A DNA stretch of 64,000 bases from Kribbella sp. VKM Ac-2568 (GCF_004345365.1 NZ_SLVF01000015.1:62001-126000), one strand, 5' to 3'. Positions 8,516-16,802 are shown, counted from the stretch's first letter. Numbers and translations are program-made. The notes: generated by a model not told the origin, from the letters alone.

Positions 8516-8583
8516 AACGAATGTTCGTTCTTGATCTGGACGGGCTTCCGGCGCGAGGCTGGAAGCTCGGAGAACGGACGTTC
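8516..8583. promoter_or_regulatory. Two related palindromes before the PAP2 gene
   Basis: AACGAATGTTCGTT (8516-8529) is a near-perfect palindrome of TetR-operator style. A related GAACGGACGTTC lies at 8572-8583, just before the AGGGGAGGG ribosome site. They may be a pair of repressor sites; the regulator is not identified. Confidence 0.4.
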
Positions 8584-8603
8584 GGTTTGCAGGGGAGGGC
8601 GAC

Positions 8604-9455
8604 ATGGCGCAGGTGACTCTCGAGCCGGTCCATCGGCCGCTGGAGGACCTCTCGTCGCGACGGCGCGGGCGCAGGCGGATCAGCCGCGAGATCGCTCTGC
8701 TCGCCATCCTTTTCGGCGTCTACAACCTCGGCCGGTACCTCTCGGCGAAACACTCCGGCTCGGCTTTCGCCCATGCCGACGAGCTGATCCACCTGCAGGC
8801 GCGGCTCGGGTTGCCGAGCGAGGCGGTCGTCCAGCGGCTCGCGCTGAGCGTCCCCGATCTCGCCGGCTCCGCCAACCGGTACTACGCGAGCGTGCACTTC
8901 CCGTTGACCGCGATCGTGCTGCTGTGGTTGCTGATCCGGCGCCCCGCGGAGTACGCCAAGGCGCGGTGGGCGCTGGCGTCACTCACCGGGCTGGCGTTGA
9001 TCGGGCACATGGTGTTCCCGTTGGCGCCGCCGCGGATGCTGCCGCAGCACGGCTGGGTCGACACCGGGGTGATGCTCGGGCAGTCGGTCTACGGCCCGAG
9101 CGCGGACGGCGGGCCGGCGAACCAGTTCGCGGCGATGCCGAGTCTGCATGTCGGCTGGGCGTTCATGGTCGCGGTGTTCCTGATCCGCAGTACGCGGTCG
9201 CGCTGGCGATGGGTGTGGATCGCGCATCCGGTGATCACCTTCGCGGTGGTCGTGGTGACCGCGAACCACTACTGGCTGGACGGGCTGATCGCGATCGCGC
9301 TGGCGCTGCCGTTGCTGCTGATCTTCGACAGCCGACGGGTGCGTCGGGACAACGCACCCGCCGGTGCCGGCCAGAGCGGCGGAAGACGAGACGGCGATCA
9401 GAGGTCGGTGGGGGTGCCGGCGGTGGCCAGTTCCTCGTCGGCGCGCACCAGGTAA
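8604..9455 (+). CDS. PAP2-family membrane phosphatase
   Basis: 283 residues with five or six membrane helices. The PAP2 signature is present: MPSLHVGWAF with His182 and NHYWLDG with His222 and Asp226, plus an upstream PLAPPRML loop. This is the inositolphosphotransferase/AUR1-like branch, which handles lipid phosphates at the membrane. ATG 8604 has AGGGGAGGG upstream. The C-terminal 35 residues are low complexity (Gly, Arg, Ser) and overlap a carbonic anhydrase relic on the other strand by 58 bases, so the native stop may have been lost. Confidence 0.85.
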   Translation: MAQVTLEPVHRPLEDLSSRRRGRRRISREIALLAILFGVYNLGRYLSAKHSGSAFAHADELIHLQARLGLPSEAVVQRLALSVPDLAGSANRYYASVHFPLTAIVLLWLLIRRPAEYAKARWALASLTGLALIGHMVFPLAPPRMLPQHGWVDTGVMLGQSVYGPSADGGPANQFAAMPSLHVGWAFMVAVFLIRSTRSRWRWVWIAHPVITFAVVVVTANHYWLDGLIAIALALPLLLIFDSRRVRRDNAPAGAGQSGGRRDGDQRSVGVPAVASSSSARTR

Positions 9456-9826
9456 GGCTCGCGCTCCAGCACCAAACCGGGCCGCGGCCGCGCCGATGTC
9501 GAAGTACAGCCCGATGAGTTCGAGCCGGCCTGCCTCCTCCGCCTTGCGGACACAGGCGAAGCTGCGCAGGTTCTCCAGTTGCACTGCCACGTTCGTGACG
9601 GACAACTTGTCGGCGGGGGACAGCTTGATGCCGGTCACCGGATCGATGATGTCGGGCAGCCCCGCGGACCGGCGTACGGACGCCTCCAGGTAACGGAGCC
9701 AACTCTGCAAGGCAGAACCACTCTGGCTGGAGGCCTCGAGCGCGGCATTGGTGGCGCCGCAATGCGAGTGACCACAGACGACGATCGAGGTCACGCCGAG
9801 TACTTCGACCGCGCGCCGGGGAAAGT
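9398..9826 (-). pseudogene. Truncated, frameshifted beta-carbonic anhydrase
   Basis: Reading leftwards, AVEVLGVTSIVVCGHSHCGA contains the His and second Cys zinc ligands of beta-class carbonic anhydrase. It is followed by VAVQLENLRSF and LIGLYFDIG, all in family order. The N-terminal half with the CxDxR ligand is missing. After YFDIG the frame breaks in a GCGCGGCCGCGG run; the true tail (LEREPYLVRADEELATAG...) continues in another frame to TGA at 9398-9400. The 5' end runs straight into the 3' end of the enolase-superfamily gene, which suggests a deletion junction near 9826. Confidence 0.85.
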
Positions 9827-9829
9827 TGC

Positions 9830-11047
9830 CTACCGCACCCGTTTTGCCTGGAGAGTGGTGACCCGGCGCTCGACCTGGTCGCTCTCGGCGAGCCCGGGGC
9901 GGAGGTTCACCCCATGGCCCGGAGCGGTCGTGGCCGTGACCCGGCCGTCGACGATCTCCGGCAGTCCGTCGACCAGTTCGGCGTACCAGGTGCGGAGGAA
10001 GGCGCGGACGGTCTCCTGGGTCAGGCCGTTCGGCGCCGACTGGGTCAGGTGGATGCACGCCGCCAACGTCGCGGGTCCGGTGCAGTCGTGCGGCGCCACC
10101 GGTACGCCGTACGTGTCGGCGAGGCTGGCGACCTTGCGCGCCTCGGTCAGTCCGCCGGTCCACTGGACGTCGACCGTGATCACGTCGACCGCGCCGCGTT
10201 CGAGCAGCGGGAGGAAGCCCCGCCGCCCGACGACGGTCTCGCCGGTCGCGATCGGTACAGCGGTGTCGGCCGACAGTGCGGCGAGCGCGTCGACCGCGTC
10301 CGGGCGGATCGGATCCTCCACCCAGTAAGGGCGATACGGCTCGAGCGACTGCAGGATCGTGGTCGCTCCCCGGCGGTTCCACAGGCCGTGCAGCTCGACC
10401 ATCAGCGCCATCTCGAGGCCGACCTCGGACCGGATCGCCTCGATCACCGCGAGCCCGCGGGACAGGTCGGCCGGCGAGATGTCGGTACCGTTCGTTGCCT
10501 CGGCCGCCTGGTCGAACGGCCAGACCTTCATCCCGCGGATGCCCTCGTCCCACAACTCGCGGGCGAGCGCCGCCGGCCGGTTGAGGAAGGCGTCCAGGTC
10601 GTCCCAGCGCTCTGGTCCGCCGCTCGGCACACCCCAGTTGTCGGACCGCTGCCGGACGCTCTTGCTGATGTATCCGGGACCAGCGCACGTGTTGTACGTC
10701 GGCAGCGACGCCCGCACCGGACCACCGAAAAGGGCGACCAGCGGCAGTCCCGCCTGCTGACCGACGAGGTCCCACAACGCGAGGTCGATCGCACCGTTGC
10801 CCCGCGTCTCGACTCCCGCGCCGGCATAGCCCGTGTACGACGTGAGCGTGCGGGCGATCGCCTCGGGCGCGGGATCCTCGGTGCCGAGCAGGACGTCGGC
10901 CGCGGACTCGTGCAGGTAGGACTCGACCGTGCGGCCGCCGAAGAACGCCTCCCCGAGGCCGATCCGCCCGTCGTCGGTGTGCAACCGCACGAACAGCAGG
11001 TTCGGCTGGATGGCGGGCCGGATGGTTTCGACCCCGGTGATCCTCAT
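9830..11047 (-). CDS. Mandelate racemase/muconate lactonizing enzyme family (enolase superfamily)
   Basis: 405 residues from ATG 11047, with AGGAAGGA seven bases upstream. The N-terminal capping domain (IGLGEAFFGG) is followed by a (beta/alpha)7-beta barrel with the usual acid ligands in MVELHG, WVEDPI and ATGETVVG, and a candidate catalytic His in VAPHDCTGP. This arrangement suits a sugar-acid dehydratase; the exact substrate is unknown. The last dozen residues (TTLQAKRVR) look foreign and may come from the deletion that joined it to the carbonic anhydrase relic. It is the last gene of the leftward HxlR-linked group. Confidence 0.85.
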   Translation of the reverse strand: MRITGVETIRPAIQPNLLFVRLHTDDGRIGLGEAFFGGRTVESYLHESAADVLLGTEDPAPEAIARTLTSYTGYAGAGVETRGNGAIDLALWDLVGQQAGLPLVALFGGPVRASLPTYNTCAGPGYISKSVRQRSDNWGVPSGGPERWDDLDAFLNRPAALARELWDEGIRGMKVWPFDQAAEATNGTDISPADLSRGLAVIEAIRSEVGLEMALMVELHGLWNRRGATTILQSLEPYRPYWVEDPIRPDAVDALAALSADTAVPIATGETVVGRRGFLPLLERGAVDVITVDVQWTGGLTEARKVASLADTYGVPVAPHDCTGPATLAACIHLTQSAPNGLTQETVRAFLRTWYAELVDGLPEIVDGRVTATTAPGHGVNLRPGLAESDQVERRVTTLQAKRVR

Positions 11048-11079
11048 CCCGGTCCTTCCTGTCGGATCACCCCATCCTG

Positions 11080-11490
11080 TCAGCCGAAGAGCACTCGCCG
11101 AGCGTGGTCCGTGTCGGTGTACTCGCGCACCGCGATGATCTGCCCGTCCCGCACGGTGAACACACCCGAGCACTGGTTGTCGTAGGCGCCGCCACCCAGG
11201 GCGGTCGCCTGCGCGGTCCACTCGGCGAACACCTGGTCGCCGTCGGCAAGCACGTTCGTCAGCCGGATCACCACCGGCACGTCCGGCGAGAACAGTTTGC
11301 CCGCGGCCGCGCCGAGGAAGTCGTCGACGACAGCGTCCCGACCGCGCCACGTGCCCGACAGGGGCAGGTCGCCGGGATACGTCCACTCGACGTCGGGGGA
11401 GAAACTGGCCCGGATGGTGGGCAGATCACCCGCCGCCACGGCCTCGACGTACCGGGTCACGACGGTCTTCGGGTCCTTGCTGCTCGTCAC
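11080..11490 (-). CDS. NTF2-like/SnoaL-type small protein
   Basis: 136 residues, one complete SnoaL/NTF2 fold: an N-terminal helix pair (VVTRYVEAVAAGDLPTIRASF), DVEWTYPGDLP, then the strand FAEWTAQATALGG and IIAVREYTDTDHARRVLF. Such proteins bind or isomerise small hydrophobic ligands. Its ATG at 11490 overlaps the stop of the upstream oxidoreductase by four bases, so the two are translationally coupled. It lies 32 bases before the enolase-superfamily gene. Confidence 0.85.
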   Translation of the reverse strand: MTSSKDPKTVVTRYVEAVAAGDLPTIRASFSPDVEWTYPGDLPLSGTWRGRDAVVDDFLGAAAGKLFSPDVPVVIRLTNVLADGDQVFAEWTAQATALGGGAYDNQCSGVFTVRDGQIIAVREYTDTDHARRVLFG

Positions 11491-12410
11491 TGCTGTTCCT
11501 TTCCGAGAGTGAGTACTGCGTTGCCGCGGATGCGCCGGTCTCTGAGGTCTTCGAGTACTTCGGCCGTGGCCGACCAGTCGTCGATCCGGCCGAGTTCGGG
11601 GTGCAGGCGGCCGGTCTCGACGAGGCGGACCAAGGTCGCCAGGTCGGGTCCGTCCGCGGCGCTGGAGGTGTAGTGGAAGTGCTGGATGCTCGCGCCCTCA
11701 GGACCGGCGAACAGGTCGAAGAAGTCGAGCCGGGCCGGCTGGCGACTGACCTCGCCGAACCAGATCAGCTTGCCGCCCGGGCCGACCTTGGAGAGCGCGA
11801 TCGGCAGGCTCTCGCCGCCGACCGATTCCAGCGCCAGGTCGAACGGCCCGCGCGCGTCCGCCACGTCGTACACGATGGTCTCGGCGCCGAGTTCGAGCAG
11901 TCGCTCGCCGCGGGCGGGGGAGGACACGACCGCCGTGACGGAGGCGCCCGACGCGGCGGCGAGTTCGGTGAAGTAGTGCCCGACTCCGCCCGATGCACCG
12001 GTCAGGAGAATCCGTCGGCCGATGACGCTGCCGGCCACGCGCAACATCCGGAGCGCCGTCAGGCCGGCCAACGGAAGAGCAGCCGCCTGCTCGAGCGACA
12101 CCGCGTCAGGCAGTACTGCGACCTGATCCGTCCGGGCGACGACGCGTTCGGCCCAGCCCGAGTGCGGCAGATGCGCCACCACCCGGGAGCCCACCGCCGG
12201 ACCAGTTGCGTCCGGTGCGGCGCGCACCACCCGGCCGGCGACGTCCTTGCCCGGACGCCAGTCGGACGGAGGGTTGTCGAGCTGGAAGGTCTCGCCCCGG
12301 TTGATGGAGAACGTGGCGACCTCGATCGTCAGTTCGCCCGCCGCCGGTTCGACCTCGTCCACGTCGGCTTCCTCGACCTTGCCGAGTCCTGCCGGTACCA
12401 CTGCCTTCAC
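11487..12410 (-). CDS. Zinc-independent MDR-family (quinone) oxidoreductase
   Basis: 307 residues from GTG 12410, chosen because AGGAG lies seven bases before it; the longer frame overlaps the divergent regulator's promoter. A GroES-like N-terminal domain is followed by a Rossmann domain with LTGASGGVGHYFTELAAASGA. Structural-zinc cysteines are absent, as in NADPH:quinone oxidoreductases. It is the first gene of a three-gene leftward set and is divergent from an HxlR regulator, which probably controls it. Confidence 0.88.
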   Translation of the reverse strand: MKAVVPAGLGKVEEADVDEVEPAAGELTIEVATFSINRGETFQLDNPPSDWRPGKDVAGRVVRAAPDATGPAVGSRVVAHLPHSGWAERVVARTDQVAVLPDAVSLEQAAALPLAGLTALRMLRVAGSVIGRRILLTGASGGVGHYFTELAAASGASVTAVVSSPARGERLLELGAETIVYDVADARGPFDLALESVGGESLPIALSKVGPGGKLIWFGEVSRQPARLDFFDLFAGPEGASIQHFHYTSSAADGPDLATLVRLVETGRLHPELGRIDDWSATAEVLEDLRDRRIRGNAVLTLGKEQQ

Positions 12411-12501
12411 CGTTTCGCTCCTGTCACTAGACTCGGCAAGGACGCTACGGATCCGGCCGCGGCGTGCGGAAGACGGCACTTTCTACTGCTATAGGCACCT
12501 C

Positions 12502-12882
12502 ATGGATACCGACCAGGTCAGCGGCAGGTGGGACGCCACAAAAGGCGCCTGCCCGACCCGTCAGGTGCTCGGCCGGATCGGCGACACCTGGACGATGCTC
12601 ATCATCACCACCCTCGAGCGCGAGGACACGCTGCGCTCCGGCCAGTTGAAGGCGAGCATCGAGGGGATCACCCAGAAGATGCTCACCCAGACACTGCGGC
12701 ACCTGGAGCGCGACGGGGTGGTCCGGCGTGACGTCGTTCCTACCGTGCCGATCACCGTCACCTATACGCTGACCCCGCTCGGCCAGAGCCTCGGTGCCGC
12801 CGTCGCCACGATGCGCACCTGGGCGTACCAGCACATGGACGAGATCGTTGCTGCGCGCAACGACTACGACGCCCGGGACTGA
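12502..12882 (+). CDS. HxlR-family transcriptional regulator
   Basis: 126 residues from ATG 12502. The family layout is clear: conserved Cys near the start (ACPTRQVLGRIGDTWTMLII), then the winged helix with LRSGQLKASIEGITQKMLTQTL and RHLERDGVV, and YTLTPLGQSL. HxlR proteins often sense electrophiles or redox state through that Cys. No ribosome site is visible before the ATG, so the message may be leaderless. It is divergent from the quinone oxidoreductase operon and 22 bases before an SDR gene. Confidence 0.9.
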   Translation: MDTDQVSGRWDATKGACPTRQVLGRIGDTWTMLIITTLEREDTLRSGQLKASIEGITQKMLTQTLRHLERDGVVRRDVVPTVPITVTYTLTPLGQSLGAAVATMRTWAYQHMDEIVAARNDYDARD

Positions 12883-12904
12883 ACCGGCACCGAGGAGCGA
12901 TTCT

Positions 12905-13678
12905 GTGGATCTGCAACTGTCCGGCCTGACCGCGGTGGTCACCGGGGCGAGCAAGGGGATCGGACTGGCCTGCGCCGAGGCGCTCGCCCGCGAGGGAGCC
13001 AAGGTGATCGGAATCTCCCGCGATCCGGCCAACCTGGCCGCCGCCCAGCAGGAGCTCGCCGGCAAGGGACTGACGGTGGACGTCGAGGCGGTGGACCTGA
13101 CCGACCCCGAGGCCACCGCGGCCGCGTTCGAGCGGATCGGCGCGATCGACGTCCTGGTCAACTGCGCGGGCGCGGCCCGGCGTACGCCACCGGCCGAGCT
13201 CGACAGCAAGGCACTGCACGCGGCGATGGAGGCGAAGTACTTCACCTACATGCACGCGACGGAGGCCGTCGTGCGCGGGATGGTGGAGCGCGGCAGCGGC
13301 TCGATCGTGAACGTCGTCGGCCAGGGCGGTCGCGCGGCCAACCCGTTGCACATCGGCGGCGGCGCGGCCAACGCTGCGCTGATGCTCGCCTCCGTCGGCT
13401 ATGCCAAGGCGTACGCCGATCGCGGTGTCCGGGTGAACGTGATCAACCCCGGGACGACCCGAACCGGTCGCGTGGACGAGGGCCTCAACGCCGCCGTCCG
13501 GGCCACCGGCCGCCCGAAGGAAGAACTGCTCGCCGAGCAGGTCGCCGAGATCCCGATGGGCCGCGTCGGCGAGCCGGAGGAAGTCGCCAACGTCGCCGTC
13601 TTCCTCGCCTCCCCTCGAGCCAGTTACGTCACCGGCGCTATCGTCCCCATGGACGGCGGCCTCACCTCCGCCATCTGA
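12905..13678 (+). CDS. SDR-fold protein lacking the YxxxK catalytic pair
   Basis: 257 residues from GTG 12905 (GAGGAG eight bases upstream). The Rossmann motif TGASKGIG and the NCAG motif are intact and the C-terminal AVFLASPRASYVTGAIVPMDGG is standard. Where SDRs carry Tyr-x3-Lys this protein reads HIGGGAANAALM, so both catalytic residues are gone and the preceding Ser is not in place either. It may bind NAD(P) without classical dehydrogenase chemistry. It is co-directional with the HxlR gene. Confidence 0.85.
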   Translation: MDLQLSGLTAVVTGASKGIGLACAEALAREGAKVIGISRDPANLAAAQQELAGKGLTVDVEAVDLTDPEATAAAFERIGAIDVLVNCAGAARRTPPAELDSKALHAAMEAKYFTYMHATEAVVRGMVERGSGSIVNVVGQGGRAANPLHIGGGAANAALMLASVGYAKAYADRGVRVNVINPGTTRTGRVDEGLNAAVRATGRPKEELLAEQVAEIPMGRVGEPEEVANVAVFLASPRASYVTGAIVPMDGGLTSAI

Positions 13679-13697
13679 TCGGGCGGACTGACACGCG

Positions 13698-13730
13698 GGA
13701 AGGGCGGGACCCGTTGGGGCTCGCCCTTCC
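13698..13730 (+). terminator. Stem-loop terminator after the SDR gene
   Basis: GGAAGGGCG (13698-13706) pairs with CGCCCTTCC (13722-13730), followed by TGTTT. Confidence 0.7.
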
Positions 13731-13780
13731 TGTTTACCTGGGATCAGTAGGTCCCGAGGGCGCGGCTGAAGACGCGAAAG

Positions 13781-13810
13781 GGGGCGGACCGCGGGCAGGC
13801 GGTCCGCCCC
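13781..13810. terminator. Perfect 12-bp stem-loop
   Basis: GGGGCGGACCGC and GCGGTCCGCCCC are separated by six bases. It lies just beyond the 3' end of a leftward CBM relic and probably terminated that gene. Confidence 0.7.
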
Positions 13811-13832
13811 TTCCGGGGGAGGGCGACGTCGA

Positions 13833-13980
13833 CTAGACGGTGATGCAGTCGATGTCGGCGATGTAGCCGGTGGGGTTGTGGACCTTGATGGAGTTGGCGC
13901 CGGCGGCCAGCTTCATCGGCAGGTAGGTCACCCTCCCATAACTGTCTGTAGTACTCCGGCCAGCCCGCGCCTCACCTCCG
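13833..13980 (-). pseudogene. C-terminal fragment of a carbohydrate-binding module protein
   Basis: Reading leftwards to TAG at 13833-13835: GRVTYLPMKLAAGANSIKVH then NPTGYIADIDCITV. The L.AGANSIK..NP.GY..DID pattern is the end of a CBM6/CBM35-type beta-sandwich, as found on secreted glycoside hydrolases. Only about 40-50 residues remain, with no start codon, squeezed between a terminator and the MarR gene. Confidence 0.75.
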
Positions 13981-14040
13981 ACGAGCCTCAGCTCGGGCCG
14001 AGGGGTGAATTGCGGGTTGAGGCCCGCGTCGTGGCGGGGG

Positions 14041-14577
14041 TTAGGAGTTGGGGCTGGGGCGGCGTTTGCGGGGGGCGGCGGAGCGGGGTGGCTGGGCGCG
14101 CATGTGATCGCGGACGCGGGTCATGATGTCGCCGAGGTGCTGCAGGTCATCGTCCGACAAGGGGTCGAACAGCAGGCGGCGGACGTCCTGGACGTGACCG
14201 GGCAGGACGCGGTCGACGAGTGCCCGGCCGTTGTCGGTGATGGTGACCAGGGTGGCGCGCTCGTCGTCGGAGCTGGGGCCGCGGGTGATGAGGCCGGCCT
14301 TCTCCAGCAGGCCGGCCTGGTAGGTAAGGCCGCTGCGGCTGTAGACGACGCCGTCGGCGAGTTGCGTCATGGTCAGCTGGCCGTCGCTGCCGGCGAGGCG
14401 GGCCAGGAGCTGGAATTGCACGTAGCTGAGGTTGCCCTCGGTGCGTAGGTGTTGTTCGACGTGGTGATGGAGCAGGCTCACGGATTCCATCAGAGCGAAG
14501 TAGGCCCCCAGCTCCTGGGGATCGAGCGCTTGGACGCCGCCGGTGTCGGCGGGATCGGGGCCGGTCATCCGCCCCAC
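14041..14577 (-). CDS. MarR-family transcriptional regulator
   Basis: 178 residues from GTG 14577, or 175 from ATG 14568; the sequence does not decide. The winged helix is clear: LSYVQFQLLARLAGSDGQLTMTQLADGVVYSRSGLTYQAGLLEKAGL, then the wing with DDERATLVTITDNGR. The C-terminal tail (RKRRPSPNS) is basic. It is divergent from a quinone oxidoreductase, and the shared intergenic region carries three 18-bp palindromic sites, so autoregulation and control of the neighbour are likely. MarR proteins with oxidoreductase partners often sense phenolics or quinones. Confidence 0.92.
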   Translation of the reverse strand: MGRMTGPDPADTGGVQALDPQELGAYFALMESVSLLHHHVEQHLRTEGNLSYVQFQLLARLAGSDGQLTMTQLADGVVYSRSGLTYQAGLLEKAGLITRGPSSDDERATLVTITDNGRALVDRVLPGHVQDVRRLLFDPLSDDDLQHLGDIMTRVRDHMRAQPPRSAAPRKRRPSPNS

Positions 14578-14583
14578 GATACA

Positions 14584-14682
14584 TGCTTCGAATCCAAAGC
14601 AGTATGCCGACCGTCACATCCCGAAAACGGTGTGCTTCGAAGTCGTAGCAGGTTATCTTCTATATGTTTCAACTTCGAAGCA
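14584..14682. promoter_or_regulatory. Three 18-bp MarR-type operators
   Basis: TGCTTCGAATCCAAAGCA (14584-14601), TGCTTCGAAGTCGTAGCA (14633-14650) and TGTTTCAACTTCGAAGCA (14665-14682, opposite orientation) share ends TGCT/AGCA and a TTCGAA core. Centres are 49 and 32 bp apart. A TATATG hexamer at 14661-14666, a possible -10 of the rightward gene, touches the third site. Confidence 0.7.
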
Positions 14683-14703
14683 AGTGAGTGAGGGAGAGAG
14701 TCA

Positions 14704-15660
14704 ATGAAGGCAGTGCGTTACCACTCCTACGGCAACAGCGACGTCCTGGTGTACGAGGACGCTGATCGCCCGGAGGCAGGCGCCGGGCAGGTGGTGGTGC
14801 AGGTGGCCGGTACCGCGTTCAACCTGTTGGACGCGGCGATCCGCGCGGGCTTGTTGCAGCAGGTGTTCCCGGTGCGACTCCCGCACATTCCGAACCATGA
14901 CGTGGCCGGTGTCATCACCGAGGTCGGCGCGGACGTGAGTGGCTGGAGTGTGGGGGACGCCGTGGTGGGATTCCTGCCGCCGACCGCGGCCGGCGCAGCC
15001 GCCGAGTACGTCGCCGCACCCGCAGAGGCGCTGGCCGCCGCCCCCCGAACAGGCGAACTTGCCGACGCCTCGGCACTGCCCTCGGTCGGGCTGGCGGCCT
15101 GGCAGGCGCTGTTCGAGCACGCCGACCTGAAGCCGGGCCAGAGTGTCCTCATCGACGGCGCTGGCGGCGCAGTGGGCGGGTACGCCGTCCAACTCGCCGA
15201 GCAGGCGGGTGCCACCGTGACCGCGACCGCCAGCGCGCGCAGCCATGACCGCATCCGCTCCTACGGCGCGGACCGGATCATCGACTACACCGCTACCCCG
15301 ATCGCGCAGGCGGTGGCCGGGGAGCGGTTCGACGTCGTGTTGCACCTGGCGCCCACCAGCCCGGACCTGACGCCCACCAGCCCGGAGGAGACCGCGCAGC
15401 TCGTGGCCCTGGTCGCCGACGGCGGCGCCTTCGTCAGCACGACCACGCCCGGCCCGGAGGATGCCGGACGCGGCGTGCGCACGGTTCGGGTCTTCACGCG
15501 CAGCGACCCCGCCCAGCTCGCCGAGCTGGTCACCCGCGTGGACGCCGGAGATCTGAAGATCGACGTGGCCGAGCGGCGGCCGCTAGCCGACCTGGCCGCC
15601 GTCCACGACCAAGCCGCAGCCGGACGGCTGCCCGGAAAGACCATCCTGACCCCCGCCTGA
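14704..15660 (+). CDS. NADPH:quinone oxidoreductase (MDR superfamily)
   Basis: 318 residues. The GroES-like domain (KAVRYHSYGNSDVLVYED; FNLLDAAIRAGL; HDVAGVITEVG) is followed by a Rossmann fold with IDGAGGAVGGYAVQLAEQAGA. It has no zinc cysteines. A short internal duplication (APTSPDL/TPTSPEE, about residues 217-227) reflects a 21-bp direct repeat in the DNA. ATG 14704 follows GGGAGAGAG. Its promoter is covered by the operators above, so it is probably the main MarR target. Confidence 0.9.
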   Translation: MKAVRYHSYGNSDVLVYEDADRPEAGAGQVVVQVAGTAFNLLDAAIRAGLLQQVFPVRLPHIPNHDVAGVITEVGADVSGWSVGDAVVGFLPPTAAGAAAEYVAAPAEALAAAPRTGELADASALPSVGLAAWQALFEHADLKPGQSVLIDGAGGAVGGYAVQLAEQAGATVTATASARSHDRIRSYGADRIIDYTATPIAQAVAGERFDVVLHLAPTSPDLTPTSPEETAQLVALVADGGAFVSTTTPGPEDAGRGVRTVRVFTRSDPAQLAELVTRVDAGDLKIDVAERRPLADLAAVHDQAAAGRLPGKTILTPA

Positions 15661-15695
15661 GCCGCGATATTCCGAACCCTACGAACGGAGCAAAC

Positions 15696-16802
15696 ATGAT
15701 CTGGACGGCCGGCTTCCGCACCGCAGTGATCAGTCCCTATGAGCAGGTCAAGCTCAGCGAACCGCGCGGCTTCGCCGACCAGACGGTGCGACAGGTCCTC
15801 CACATGGCCGGCGGAGGAGAACGCCTCCGCGTACGCCTGACGAATCGCTACGGCCGCACCCCCTTGACCATCGGCGCCGCGGCGGTCGCCACCGAGCACG
15901 GGCAGACCAACCTCACCTTCGACGGCAGCGAGAAGCTCACCATCCCGCCGGGAGCTGAGGCCGTCGGTGACCCGGTGGATCTGCCCGTCGCGCCCGGCGC
16001 CGATCTGAACCTCAGCCTCTATCTCCCTGAGGAGACAGGCCTGGCGACCTACTCCCACAAGCCCATGGAGACCGCTCACATTGTCGGCGGGAACTACGTC
16101 GCGTCTCCCGCTCTCCCTGAGGCTGAGCAGGCCGAAGCCAGGTTCTACGTCTCGGGCGTCGACGTGCTCGCCCCGGACGACACCGCGATCGCCGTGGCGT
16201 TCGGCGACTCCTGGTTCGAAGGGGTCGGCTCCACGACCGGGGCGAACAACCGCTCCGTTGACTTCCTCAACCGGCGCCTCAAGCGGGGGTGGGTCGTCAA
16301 CCAGGGCATTGCCGGAAACCGCCTACTGCGGGACGAGGTCGGCGAGCACGCACTGGCGCGCTTCGACCGCGACGTCCTCTCGATTCCCGGCCTGACCCAC
16401 GTCCTGGTGCACCTCGGCATGAACGACCTCGGCCTCCCCGGCATGTCCGGCGAGCCGCCCGCCACCTCTGCCGACCTCATCGAGGGCTTCAAAACTTTGG
16501 CCCACCGCGCCCACCAGGCCAACCTGTTGATCCTCGCCGCCACCATCGGCCCCTTCGCGGGCGCCATCTACCCCGGCATCAGTACCCCCGAGGGTCTCGC
16601 CGCCCGACGCGAGGTCAACGACTGGATCCGTACCACCGCCACTTTCGACGCCGTCTTCGATGTGGCCCGAGCTGTCGAGAACCCCGAAGCCCCCGACTAC
16701 CTCCACCCAGCCCTGGACAGCGGCGACGGCATGCACCTCAACGACAAAGGCGCCCAGGCCATGGCCGACGCCGTAGACCTGGAGACCCTCGCCCTCTCGT
16801 GA
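15696..16802 (+). CDS. SGNH/GDSL hydrolase
   Basis: 368 residues. An N-terminal beta-sandwich (about 1-160) precedes an SGNH esterase domain. Block I is VAFGDSWFEGVGS with nucleophile Ser172, block II is NQGIAGNRLL, block III is HLGMNDLG, and block V is DGMHLNDKG with Asp344 and His347. This fits an acyl esterase acting on sugars or lipids. No signal peptide is visible. It lies 35 bases after the quinone oxidoreductase with its own CGGAG site, so it probably shares the MarR-controlled transcript. Confidence 0.9.
   Translation: MIWTAGFRTAVISPYEQVKLSEPRGFADQTVRQVLHMAGGGERLRVRLTNRYGRTPLTIGAAAVATEHGQTNLTFDGSEKLTIPPGAEAVGDPVDLPVAPGADLNLSLYLPEETGLATYSHKPMETAHIVGGNYVASPALPEAEQAEARFYVSGVDVLAPDDTAIAVAFGDSWFEGVGSTTGANNRSVDFLNRRLKRGWVVNQGIAGNRLLRDEVGEHALARFDRDVLSIPGLTHVLVHLGMNDLGLPGMSGEPPATSADLIEGFKTLAHRAHQANLLILAATIGPFAGAIYPGISTPEGLAARREVNDWIRTTATFDAVFDVARAVENPEAPDYLHPALDSGDGMHLNDKGAQAMADAVDLETLALS

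Noticed and set aside
8979..10775. 598-codon minus-strand frame over PAP2, carbonic anhydrase relic and enolase-superfamily gene
   Set aside because: Only its short middle stretch (the carbonic anhydrase piece) is protein-like; the rest is shadow of better supported genes.
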